A DNA stretch of 7,217 bases, from NCBI GenBank assembly GCA_007571275.1, contig RKRS01000033.1, positions 1-7,217 of the forward strand, in the 5' to 3' direction. A model generated the notes under the pieces. It was not told the DNA's origin. It did not search any database and worked only from the letters and a program-made list of their open reading frames with translations. The number at the start of each line of letters is the position of its first letter. Positions within the stretch are counted from its first letter, which is position 1. The stretch comes from Dehalococcoidia bacterium. GTDB lineage: Bacteria > Chloroflexota > Dehalococcoidia > Bin125. Position numbers and translations under genes: made by a program. Shown here in pieces: positions 1 to 5,098 of the stretch.

Positions 1-831
1 ATGATGATGGCGTTCTTCGGCTGGAACGACGCCGCCGAAGCAGCGACCGATGCAGTGCGATTCCTGCGCAACCTCGACCCGACTGCGCCCGTCGCCTCGC
101 TCGACACTGACGATTTCTTCGTCTTCACCGAGCACCGACCGACGGTGAAGTGGCTAGACGGCGACAACGCACGCCGAGAGGTCGTCTGGCCAGTCACCGA
201 CTTCACCGTGCTGCGACGCCCGCAAGCGGAACACGATCTGATTCTCTGTCTGGGCACCGAGCCTGATCTGCGCTGGCGTCGCTACTGTCGCATGATTCTG
301 CAGGTCGCCGAGCTGGCGCAGGTTGAGGAGATCGTCACGATTGGCGCGCTGCTCGCCGACGTCGCGCACACGCGACCGACCAAAGTATCGGGCGGCTCTT
401 CCAATCCCGAGCGTCAGAAGCAGTTCGGGTTCCAGCCCTCACGATATGAAGGGCCGACCGGCATCGTGGGATCAATTGGCGACGCCTGCCGCATCGCGCA
501 GTTGCCGCACATGGGCTTCTGGGCCTCGGTGCCGCACTATGTGACGTCGCGGCACAACCCGGGGGCGACCAAAGCGCTGCTCTCCGAGCTGGATCGGGTG
601 TTCAACCTCGAGCTCGACCTGAAGCACCTGGACGGCGCCCAGGAGCGCTATCGCGCCCAGATCGAATCCGCGCTCAAGGACAAGCCCGATATCCGCGACT
701 ACGTGCGCAATCTCGAGGCGCAGGCCGATCAGGAAGCCGCCGCGCAAGCGGAGGAGGAACCGTCGGCGCTGGAAAGCCAGGATGTGCTGGAAGAGATCGA
801 CCGCCTCCTGCGCGGCGACCGCCCAACCTAG
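1..831 (+). CDS. PAC2 family protein (5' end probably cut by the window)
   Basis: Member of the PAC2 family (proteasome assembly chaperone 2-like), found in archaea, actinobacteria and Chloroflexota. Archaeal and eukaryotic relatives help assemble proteasomes; the bacterial members have no firmly proven role. The family signature FGWNDA lies at residues 6-11, followed by the helix AAEAATDAV. A central IGALLADVAHTRP segment and a GPTGIVG loop (about residues 151-157) fit the family core. The C-terminus has the charged, coiled-coil-like tail of bacterial members (about 208-276), ending in EEIDRLLRGD. The GWNDA strand usually sits some 15-20 residues into these proteins, and here it starts at residue 6, so the ATG triplet at position 1 is probably internal and the real start lies upstream of the window. 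The stop is TAG at 829-831. No proteasome subunit gene is visible nearby. Confidence 0.85.
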   Translation: MMMAFFGWNDAAEAATDAVRFLRNLDPTAPVASLDTDDFFVFTEHRPTVKWLDGDNARREVVWPVTDFTVLRRPQAEHDLILCLGTEPDLRWRRYCRMILQVAELAQVEEIVTIGALLADVAHTRPTKVSGGSSNPERQKQFGFQPSRYEGPTGIVGSIGDACRIAQLPHMGFWASVPHYVTSRHNPGATKALLSELDRVFNLELDLKHLDGAQERYRAQIESALKDKPDIRDYVRNLEAQADQEAAAQAEEEPSALESQDVLEEIDRLLRGDRPT

Positions 832-836
832 TCCAC

Positions 837-842
837 TACACT
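837..842 (+). promoter_or_regulatory. possible -10 element for the LRR gene
   Basis: TACACT fits the TANNNT form of a -10 box and lies in the 33-base gap after the PAC2 gene. Transcription starting about 7 bases downstream would leave a very short leader that still contains the AAGGAG site at 851-856. I see no convincing -35 hexamer, so this is a weak call. Confidence 0.25.
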
Positions 843-850
843 CAGGGTCC

Positions 851-856
851 AAGGAG
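851..856 (+). promoter_or_regulatory. ribosome binding site of the LRR gene
   Basis: AAGGAG lies 8 bases before the ATG at 865-867, which is close to ideal. It is the best ribosome binding site in the window and fixes the real start of the LRR gene at 865, although that ATG is out of frame with the body of the gene. The GTG at 1050, the first conventional start in the open frame, has no comparable site. Confidence 0.7.
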
Positions 857-864
857 TTCCGACC

Positions 865-2420
865 ATGAAATCTACCCCCCCCCGCTAGCCAGCCAACGAC
901 ACTGGTTTGCTGATCGTCACCTCAGTCTGATTGCAATCTCGGGGATCGTCATCGGCCTGACGATTGCCTTCTCGCTGATCGGCTGGGGACCACTCGCTTC
1001 CAGCAGGCATGAAGAACCTCTCCCAGGCTTCTGCGATCGCACCCCTGAAGTGCGAGACGCCATTGTCGCCGTCGTACCGGACGCCACCCAATGCGATCGC
1101 ATCACATCAGCCCACCTGGCGTCGATCCGCACAACGCTGGCGCTCAACCAGCAGGAGCTGACAAGCCTACGCTCGGGCGATTTCGACGGCTTGTACAACC
1201 TCCGAGGGCTCCGGCTCGACCAGAACCAAATCTGTTCCCTGCCCACAGGCATCTTTGCTGATCTGCGCGCGCTCGAACAGCTTGATCTGAGCGGCAATCA
1301 CTTCTCGATCCTGGACGCTGACAGCTTCACCGGTCTCTCCCAACTCACACACCTCAAGCTCTCCAACAACAACCTGGTCAAGCTGCCACCCAACCTGCTT
1401 GACGGTCTGACCGAGTTAACTCACGTCGACCTGTCAAACAACGACCTTGCCTGGGGGCTGCCGGTCAACCTGTTTGCCGGGCTGGTCCAATTGACCCACA
1501 TCGACCTGTCAGACAGCGGCATTAGCTGGTTTTGGGGTCCCGACTTCAGCGGCCTGACCAAACTGGAGAGCGTACATATTGGCGACGACGGGGAGGATCA
1601 ATTCGACCTCACGCTGACCATTGACTGGGTGGGCAGTGACTATGCCGCCGCTGTATCGACGGCGGCGCCATTCCCGATCGACGTCACAATCACCAAAACG
1701 GGCTACGACGCCGGCGTCGTTACCACCACGATTCCTGCCGGCAGCACACAAAGCCCGCCGTTCCAGGTCGCCAGACTGAGGACGGATGATTTCACACTGC
1801 CTGGCACACGCATCGAGATCAGTGACCACTCTCAGCCTCCGACCACGATGTGTGACGACCGGCTCTGTTACAGCGGGTTCTCGATCGAGGCCAGCCCATG
1901 GGACAGCGCAAAGCTGGTACCACACCATGTGACTGACTACTGGGATTGGCCTGAGCTCGAGAAGCCCGCGCCAGCCACTCCTACTTCAGCTGAGGCGTAC
2001 GCCGATCAGCATCCATGCACCGACTTACCTCCGATTCTGACGACCGTAACGCCCGAGCGCTTCGCAGAGGAACCCGAGCTGATTGTGCTCTTCCCTGCGC
2101 CATCTGGCGAATGCCTCGTCGAAGTGCGCCTGCGGCTCAATCCCAACAGCACGCCAAGTGGATCTTGCACGCCTGTCTTCCATGTCCAGCCCACTTTGGT
2201 CGGTCTGGATCTGCAGCAATTCAAGCTGGGTTCATGTTCCTGGCTGCAAATCCACACACGCCATCGAATATGGCGCCTGCCGCCAGGCTACGTACTACCG
2301 CCACCGCGGCTCGGCGGTGAACCGAGCGAGCCGAACCCTGACGAAGAAGCGGCCGAAGCCGTAGAGGAATTAGTAGAAGAAGAGGAAGAGGAATTCGGGC
2401 AAGCGGAGTCAGGTGAATAG
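865..2420 (+). CDS. membrane-anchored or secreted LRR protein, frameshifted at a poly-C run
   Basis: Extracytoplasmic LRR protein; ligand unknown. As sequenced, the ATG at 865 gives only seven codons (MKSTPPR) before TAG at 886-888. The main frame is open from upstream of 865 to the stop at 2420, with GTG at 1050 as its first conventional start. One added C in the C9 run (875-883) would give a protein of about 518 residues. This would have a basic N-terminus, a hydrophobic segment (about 20-41, including IAISGIVIGLTIAF), a Cys-containing cap (CDRTPEVRDAIV...C), and about six LRRs of 24-25 residues (nt 1128-1562, pattern LxxLxLxxNxLxxLPxxxFxGL). These are followed by a beta-rich Ig-like region (about nt 1600-1830), a Cys-rich C-terminal region and an acidic tail. 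The conserved cap spans the GTG, so GTG 1050 is not the natural start. No sortase signal or C-terminal membrane segment is seen, so the N-terminal segment is a signal peptide or an anchor. Confidence 0.8.
875..883 (+). repeat. homopolymer run of nine C at the frameshift point
   Basis: Nine consecutive C lie four codons into the LRR gene. With nine C, the ATG at 865 runs into TAG at 886. With eight C it runs into TGA at 911-913. With ten or seven C it enters the frame of the membrane segment and LRRs. Runs of this kind change length by slipped-strand mispairing and are also prone to sequencing error. Confidence 0.9.
918..983 (+). other. hydrophobic N-terminal segment (signal peptide or anchor) outside the GTG-initiated frame
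   Basis: Read in the frame of the LRR gene, this stretch encodes about 22 mostly hydrophobic residues, starting LSLIAISGIVIG and ending SLIGW. It is preceded by a basic stretch (SQRHWFADRH). No conventional start codon lies between the upstream ATG and this segment in this frame, so it can only be translated if the poly-C frameshift is resolved. Its presence is strong evidence that the gene begins at 865. A small residue after it (PLASS) could be a signal peptidase site, but I cannot tell cleavage from anchoring. Confidence 0.7.
2319..2417 (+). other. acidic C-terminal tail of the LRR protein
   Basis: The last 33 codons are dominated by Glu and Asp, including the run EELVEEEEEEF. At DNA level, 2364-2396 is a purine-rich GAA/GAG stretch. 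Such a tail could bind cations or keep the protein soluble outside the cell; this is inference. It looks like low-complexity coding sequence, not a separate domain. Confidence 0.6.
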
Positions 2421-2446
2421 CTCATTCGGGCCGCTCCGGGCTGCGT

Positions 2447-2452
2447 TATCCT
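2447..2452 (+). promoter_or_regulatory. possible -10 element for a leaderless metallo-hydrolase transcript
   Basis: TATCCT (TANNNT form) ends 6 bases before the A of the ATG at 2459. There is no Shine-Dalgarno sequence between it and the start. That spacing would put the transcription start at or very near the start codon, as in leaderless mRNAs common in several high-GC phyla. No clear -35 box is seen in the 38-base gap. Confidence 0.35.
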
Positions 2453-2458
2453 CGATGC

Positions 2459-3175
2459 ATGGCTGAGCAGCCCTTCGTCAACGAGATTGAAGTGCGCGGC
2501 CTGATCGTTGGCGCGTTCCAGGAGAACTGCTGGGTGATCGGCAATCGCCGCACCCGTGAGGCGATCTGCATCGACCCCGGCGAGCAGGCTGACGACATTC
2601 TGCACATGGCCTCCGAGATGGGCGTCACGATCAAGCTGATCGCGAACTCGCACGCCCACCTCGACCACGTCCTGGGAGTGCGCGGCGTGCAGTCGGACGA
2701 CAACGCCAAGTTCCTCTTGCACGAGGCCGACCTGGACATCCTGCAGGGCGCAGCCGAGTCAGCGGCCCGCTTTGGAATGCAGGTCGAGCAGCCGCCCGAC
2801 CCGGATTACTACATCGAAGACGAGCAGCAGGTCGAGGTTGACGGGGTCGAGCTGCATGTAATTCACACGCCGGGTCACACGCGTGGTTCGGTCTGCTTTT
2901 ATGGACACGGAGTGCTGTTCTCGGGCGACACGTTGTTCCGCAACAGCATCGGCCGTACCGACCTGCCCGGCGGTGACTTCAACCAGGAAATGTCCTCGAT
3001 TATCGACAAGCTGCTGACGCTGCCCGACGAGACAATCGTGCTGCCCGGACACATGGAACAGACGACGCTGCAGGCTGAGCGGGTACAGAATCCGTTCATC
3101 CTGCAGACGTTGCAGCAGCGCGGCCAACAGCCGGGCGAGCGTCGTACGCCGGGCGGCCTGATCCTGCCCAACTGA
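2459..3175 (+). CDS. metallo-beta-lactamase-fold hydrolase, glyoxalase II-like
   Basis: Cytoplasmic metal-dependent hydrolase of the MBL fold, 238 residues, the usual length for the glyoxalase II-like group. These enzymes typically cleave thioesters such as S-lactoylglutathione; the substrate here is unknown. All metal ligands are present: the HxHxDH motif as SHAHLDH (H65, H67, D69, H70), H140 in HTPGHTRGS, D157 in SGDTLFRNSIGRTDLPGG, and H198 in LPGHMEQTT. The GRTDLPGG loop and the NPF after the last His are typical of the family. The last motif is usually GHGPxTT; here Gly-Pro is replaced by Met-Glu. The ATG at 2459 is used because the N-terminal strand (LIVGAFQENCWVIG) follows directly. 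It has no ribosome binding site. The gene starts 38 bases after the LRR gene and ends 25 bases before the DinB-like gene. There is no signal peptide. Confidence 0.9.
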   Translation: MAEQPFVNEIEVRGLIVGAFQENCWVIGNRRTREAICIDPGEQADDILHMASEMGVTIKLIANSHAHLDHVLGVRGVQSDDNAKFLLHEADLDILQGAAESAARFGMQVEQPPDPDYYIEDEQQVEVDGVELHVIHTPGHTRGSVCFYGHGVLFSGDTLFRNSIGRTDLPGGDFNQEMSSIIDKLLTLPDETIVLPGHMEQTTLQAERVQNPFILQTLQQRGQQPGERRTPGGLILPN

Positions 3176-3190
3176 CACCCTTGACGGAAT

Positions 3191-3194
3191 GGAG
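3191..3194 (+). promoter_or_regulatory. ribosome binding site deciding the start at 3201
   Basis: GGAG with a 6-base spacer precedes ATG 3201. An in-frame ATG at 3189 would overlap this site and has no good site of its own, so 3201 is preferred. Confidence 0.55.
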
Positions 3195-3200
3195 TGGGCG

Positions 3201-3662
3201 ATGACCGACCGAGCATCGACGTTGAGCGCGATGGACGAAGTGAAAGCCGGTTTCGATCAGCGTCTGGCGCGGATCGATGAAGCGCACGGCTCGTGGGAGG
3301 GAGCAGTCGGCGAGTGGTCGGTGGCGCAGCTGTTGCAGCACATGCACGGATGGCTGACCGAGATGACGGCGGCAGTTGAACGGATGAACGCGGGTCAGCG
3401 TCCGACGCCTGAAGGCGTCGACTATTCGGATCCCGACGACTGGAATCCCGGGTTTGTGGCCGAGCGCGGCGAGCAGACGTACGAGCAGGCCCGCGCCGCC
3501 TTTGAGCAAGCCCATGACGAGTTCGCCGCCGCAGTCAGCGCGGTTGATCCGGGACGATTCGGCGAGGGCAAGACGATCAATCGCATGGTCGAGGGCGTCG
3601 TGACGCATCACTATGTCGAACACGCCGAGGACCTGGACCGCTTTCTCGGTGGCGCTCATTAG
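3201..3662 (+). CDS. DinB-like / ClbS-DfsB family four-helix protein
   Basis: A 153-residue protein of the DinB superfamily of metal-binding four-helix bundles. It resembles the ClbS/DfsB and mycothiol-dependent maleylpyruvate isomerase-like branches. The family hallmark GEWSVAQLLQHMHGW is at residues 37-51, with the first metal-ligand His at H47. The C-terminal helix carries THHYVEHAEDL, giving the HxxxH pair H137/H141. This three-His site is intact, so a bound metal is likely. Known relatives include thiol-dependent transferases and the colibactin-resistance hydrolase ClbS, but family sequence alone does not give the reaction. The central WNPGFVAERGEQTYEQARAAF also fits the ClbS/DfsB pattern. 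It lies 25 bases after the metallo-hydrolase gene and may be co-transcribed with it. Confidence 0.8.
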   Translation: MTDRASTLSAMDEVKAGFDQRLARIDEAHGSWEGAVGEWSVAQLLQHMHGWLTEMTAAVERMNAGQRPTPEGVDYSDPDDWNPGFVAERGEQTYEQARAAFEQAHDEFAAAVSAVDPGRFGEGKTINRMVEGVVTHHYVEHAEDLDRFLGGAH

Positions 3663-3687
3663 CGCGGCGTAGCGCGTGAGCGCCGCG
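3663..3687 (+). terminator. GC-rich hairpin after the DinB-like gene, possible weak terminator
   Basis: A perfect 7-bp inverted repeat (CGCGGCG at 3663-3669 and CGCCGCG at 3681-3687) encloses an 11-base loop immediately after the stop codon. No T run follows, so it is not a standard intrinsic terminator. It may protect the mRNA end, cause pausing or be chance in GC-rich DNA. Confidence 0.3.
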
Positions 3688-3692
3688 ACAGC

Positions 3693-3723
3693 GATACTTG
3701 AGTGAGTCGGTTCCTGCCGGTTC
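3693..3723 (+). promoter_or_regulatory. possible promoter region with two CGGTTC direct repeats
   Basis: GATACT at 3693-3698 matches four of six bases of a -10 box. Ten to twenty-five bases downstream, CGGTTC occurs at 3708-3713 and again at 3718-3723, spaced exactly 10 bases, on the same face of the helix. This could be an operator ahead of the hotdog cluster. There is no good -35 box and both elements are short, so the call is tentative. Confidence 0.2.
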
Positions 3724-3744
3724 GGCGCTAGAAGAGAGTCAACC

Positions 3745-4215
3745 ATGAGCGATGACGAGAGTCTGATCACGCCCGCGATGGAGGCCGCCATCGGCTCCGA
3801 AGGCGAGCCGCGCGAAGTGACCATCGACAAAGAGCTGGTGCTGCGCCTGATGCATGCGCTCGACGAAGACGACGCGGAGCTGCTGGCCGCAGTCGAGGCC
3901 GGCGACACGTCGTATTCGATCCCGACCTACGCGTTGCTCACGACCAGCACCTCGCAGCGTCAGCTGAGCGTCCCTGACGCGCCCGAGCGCGCCTTGATGG
4001 CGTCGGATGCGTGGGAGGTCAAGGCAGACATCCACCTCGGAGACAGGATGACCATCGTGCCGCGTCTGGCCGAGATCCAGGAACGGATCGGCGGACGCGT
4101 GGGACACTCGCTGTTCATTCATCACGAGTGGGTCTACACGAACCAGGACGAGGTCGAGGTGGCCCGCGTGCGTCGCACCGTGACGCATTTCCAAGCTCGG
4201 CACACGGGAGAGTAG
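3745..4215 (+). CDS. MaoC-like hotdog protein, FAS1-type dehydratase N-terminal domain
   Basis: A 156-residue protein resembling the N-terminal domain of FAS1-like/MaoC dehydratases, a hotdog fold that pairs with a second hotdog subunit to hydrate or dehydrate acyl-thioesters. The match is best in the second half: an AWEVKADIHLGDRMT strand pair (about 89-103), corresponding to the usual pattern of a Pro or similar followed by GD, then IQERIGGRVGHSLFIHHEWVYTNQ (about 111-134) and VARVRRTVTHF. The first half has the typical helix (DKELVLRLMHAL) and an IPTYA motif where relatives have APPTF. N-terminal subunits of this kind are normally non-catalytic and shape the acyl pocket, which is expected here too. 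It is the first of three closely spaced genes. Its stop lies 5 bases before the next ATG, within the next gene's ribosome binding region. Confidence 0.8.
   Translation: MSDDESLITPAMEAAIGSEGEPREVTIDKELVLRLMHALDEDDAELLAAVEAGDTSYSIPTYALLTTSTSQRQLSVPDAPERALMASDAWEVKADIHLGDRMTIVPRLAEIQERIGGRVGHSLFIHHEWVYTNQDEVEVARVRRTVTHFQARHTGE
4206..4212 (+). promoter_or_regulatory. ribosome binding site of the second hotdog gene
   Basis: GGGAGAG lies inside the last codons of the first hotdog gene and 8 bases before ATG 4221. This indicates coupled translation and fixes the start at 4221, although the frame stays open further upstream to 4011. Confidence 0.6.
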
Positions 4216-4220
4216 CGACG

Positions 4221-4637
4221 ATGGCTTTCGAATATGACGATCTGCAGGAAGGGACCGAGCTCCCGGCCGAGCAACGCACGCCGACGACTGACCAGGTCGT
4301 GTCGTTCTGCAACGCGACCGGCAACGCCGGGCCGCAGTTCCTCGATCCCGAGTTCGCCAAAGAAAAAATGGGACTGCCTGGACCGATCGTGCCCGGCAAC
4401 ATGAAGCAGGGCTTCCTCGACCAATATCTACGTCGCCATTTCGGACATCATCAGATCACGCGTCTGCAGCTCAACCACCGCCGCCCCGACGTACACAACG
4501 CCGAGATGACGATGGGCGGTGAGGTGACGCGCACCTATGAGGTCGAGGGACGCCGCATGGTCGACCTCGAGATTCACATCGACAATCCGCAGGGCGACCG
4601 CTCGGTGCGCGGCGCGGCCACCATCGCGTTCGACTAG
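4221..4637 (+). CDS. MaoC-like hotdog protein, C-terminal-type subunit, without canonical catalytic residues
   Basis: A 138-residue single hotdog domain like the C-terminal (normally catalytic) MaoC subunit. The start at 4221 is supported by GGGAGAG at the right distance, and the homologous region begins at once (YDDLQEGTEL). Landmarks are the central helix TTDQVVSFCNATG (about 22-34), then NAGPQFLDPEFAKE (35-48), GLPGPIVPG (51-59), NHRRPDVH (85-92), GGEVTRTYEVEG and DNPQGDRSVRG. In MaoC hydratases the central helix runs into GDxNPxH, where Asp and His are catalytic. Here the aligned residues are GNAGPQF (34-40), so Asp is Asn and His is Phe. The protein may bind acyl-thioesters without hydrating them, use other residues, or need a partner. 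It is paralogous to the next gene. Identification of the fold is firm; the activity is not. Confidence 0.8.
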   Translation: MAFEYDDLQEGTELPAEQRTPTTDQVVSFCNATGNAGPQFLDPEFAKEKMGLPGPIVPGNMKQGFLDQYLRRHFGHHQITRLQLNHRRPDVHNAEMTMGGEVTRTYEVEGRRMVDLEIHIDNPQGDRSVRGAATIAFD

Positions 4638-4650
4638 TCGGGCGATCTCT

Positions 4651-5091
4651 GTGTCGCTGCCGCGTTTGGTGGAACTTGGTGAACTGACAGAAGGCACACC
4701 GCTGCCGGAGTGTTCCCTCGCGCCGACGATCATGGATGTCGCCAAGTTCATTGGCGCTGCCGGTTTCGCGATTCCGATCTTCCTCGACCCGGTCGCGGCG
4801 CGCGACACCGGCCTTGAGGGCCCGCTGATTCCAGCCGAGTACAAGTCGGCCTTCCTGCTCGCCTATCTGCGCCAGCTGGCCAAGCCTCAGGGCAGGATCG
4901 TGCGGCTGCAGTCGGGATTCCGACGGCCGGACTATCACGGCAACCGCTTCACGATCAGCGGTCAGGTGACGCGGGTTGAGGCGGTAGAGGCAGGCCGTGA
5001 AGTGAGCCTGGAGTTGTGGATCGAACAGGCCACCGGCGAGCGCAGCGTGCGCTCGTCGGCGCTGATCTGGCTGCCCGACAGCGAAGCCTGA
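4651..5091 (+). CDS. second C-terminal-type MaoC-like hotdog protein (tandem paralog)
   Basis: A 146-residue hotdog protein, clearly paralogous to the preceding one. Shared blocks, nearly collinear with only two one-residue gaps, are EGTxLP, FLDP, GLxGPxxP, YLR, RLQ, RRPDxH, GxVTR and GxRSVR. At the hydratase motif it reads GFAIPIF (38-44), so the catalytic Asp and His are both replaced (by Phe in each case), and differently from its neighbour. The start is uncertain: GTG 4651 gives full alignment with the paralog and lies 13 bases after the previous stop, but its ribosome binding site is poor (CGGGCG). GTG 4669 is an alternative. It is the last gene of the cluster and ends 3 bases before the converging tldE stop. 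It probably forms a heteromeric complex with the other two; this is inference from gene order. Confidence 0.75.
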   Translation: MSLPRLVELGELTEGTPLPECSLAPTIMDVAKFIGAAGFAIPIFLDPVAARDTGLEGPLIPAEYKSAFLLAYLRQLAKPQGRIVRLQSGFRRPDYHGNRFTISGQVTRVEAVEAGREVSLELWIEQATGERSVRSSALIWLPDSEA

Positions 5092-5098
5092 GCCTCAG
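5088..5098. other. palindrome holding both convergent stop codons
   Basis: CTGAG-C-CTCAG is a perfect 5-bp palindrome around one base. It contains the TGA stop of the hotdog gene (5089-5091, + strand) and the TGA stop of tldE (5095-5097, read on the - strand). The loop is too short for a hairpin terminator, and there is no other space between the two genes for one. Confidence 0.6.

Noticed and set aside
472..852. Minus-strand open frame of 126 codons opposite the PAC2 gene
   Set aside because: It lies almost wholly antisense to the conserved PAC2 coding sequence and shows no recognisable domain.
1033..1100. Two copies of the 8-base palindrome GCGATCGC, 60 bases apart, the second within ATGCGATCGCAT
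   Set aside because: Both fall on in-frame codons for Cys-Asp-Arg in the LRR cap. Two copies in GC-rich coding DNA are not enough to call a repeat family or regulatory site.
2015..2364. Short overlapping plus- and minus-strand open frames within the 3' part of the LRR gene
   Set aside because: They are shadows of the LRR frame, which stays open with consistent Cys and beta-strand patterns to its stop at 2420.
3096..3908. Long open frame of 270 codons on the minus strand
   Set aside because: It crosses three well-supported plus-strand genes and its gaps. The translation is rich in Ser, Ala and Arg without motifs, typical of an antisense shadow in GC-rich DNA.
4011..4220. Longer version of the second hotdog protein starting at 4011
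   Set aside because: The extra 70 residues overlap the first hotdog gene in another frame and are compositionally shadow-like. ATG 4221 has a good ribosome binding site and begins at the homologous region.
4537..4650. Longer version of the third hotdog protein starting at 4537
   Set aside because: The added residues are Arg/Ser-rich and overlap the conserved end of the preceding paralog. Homology begins only after GTG 4651.
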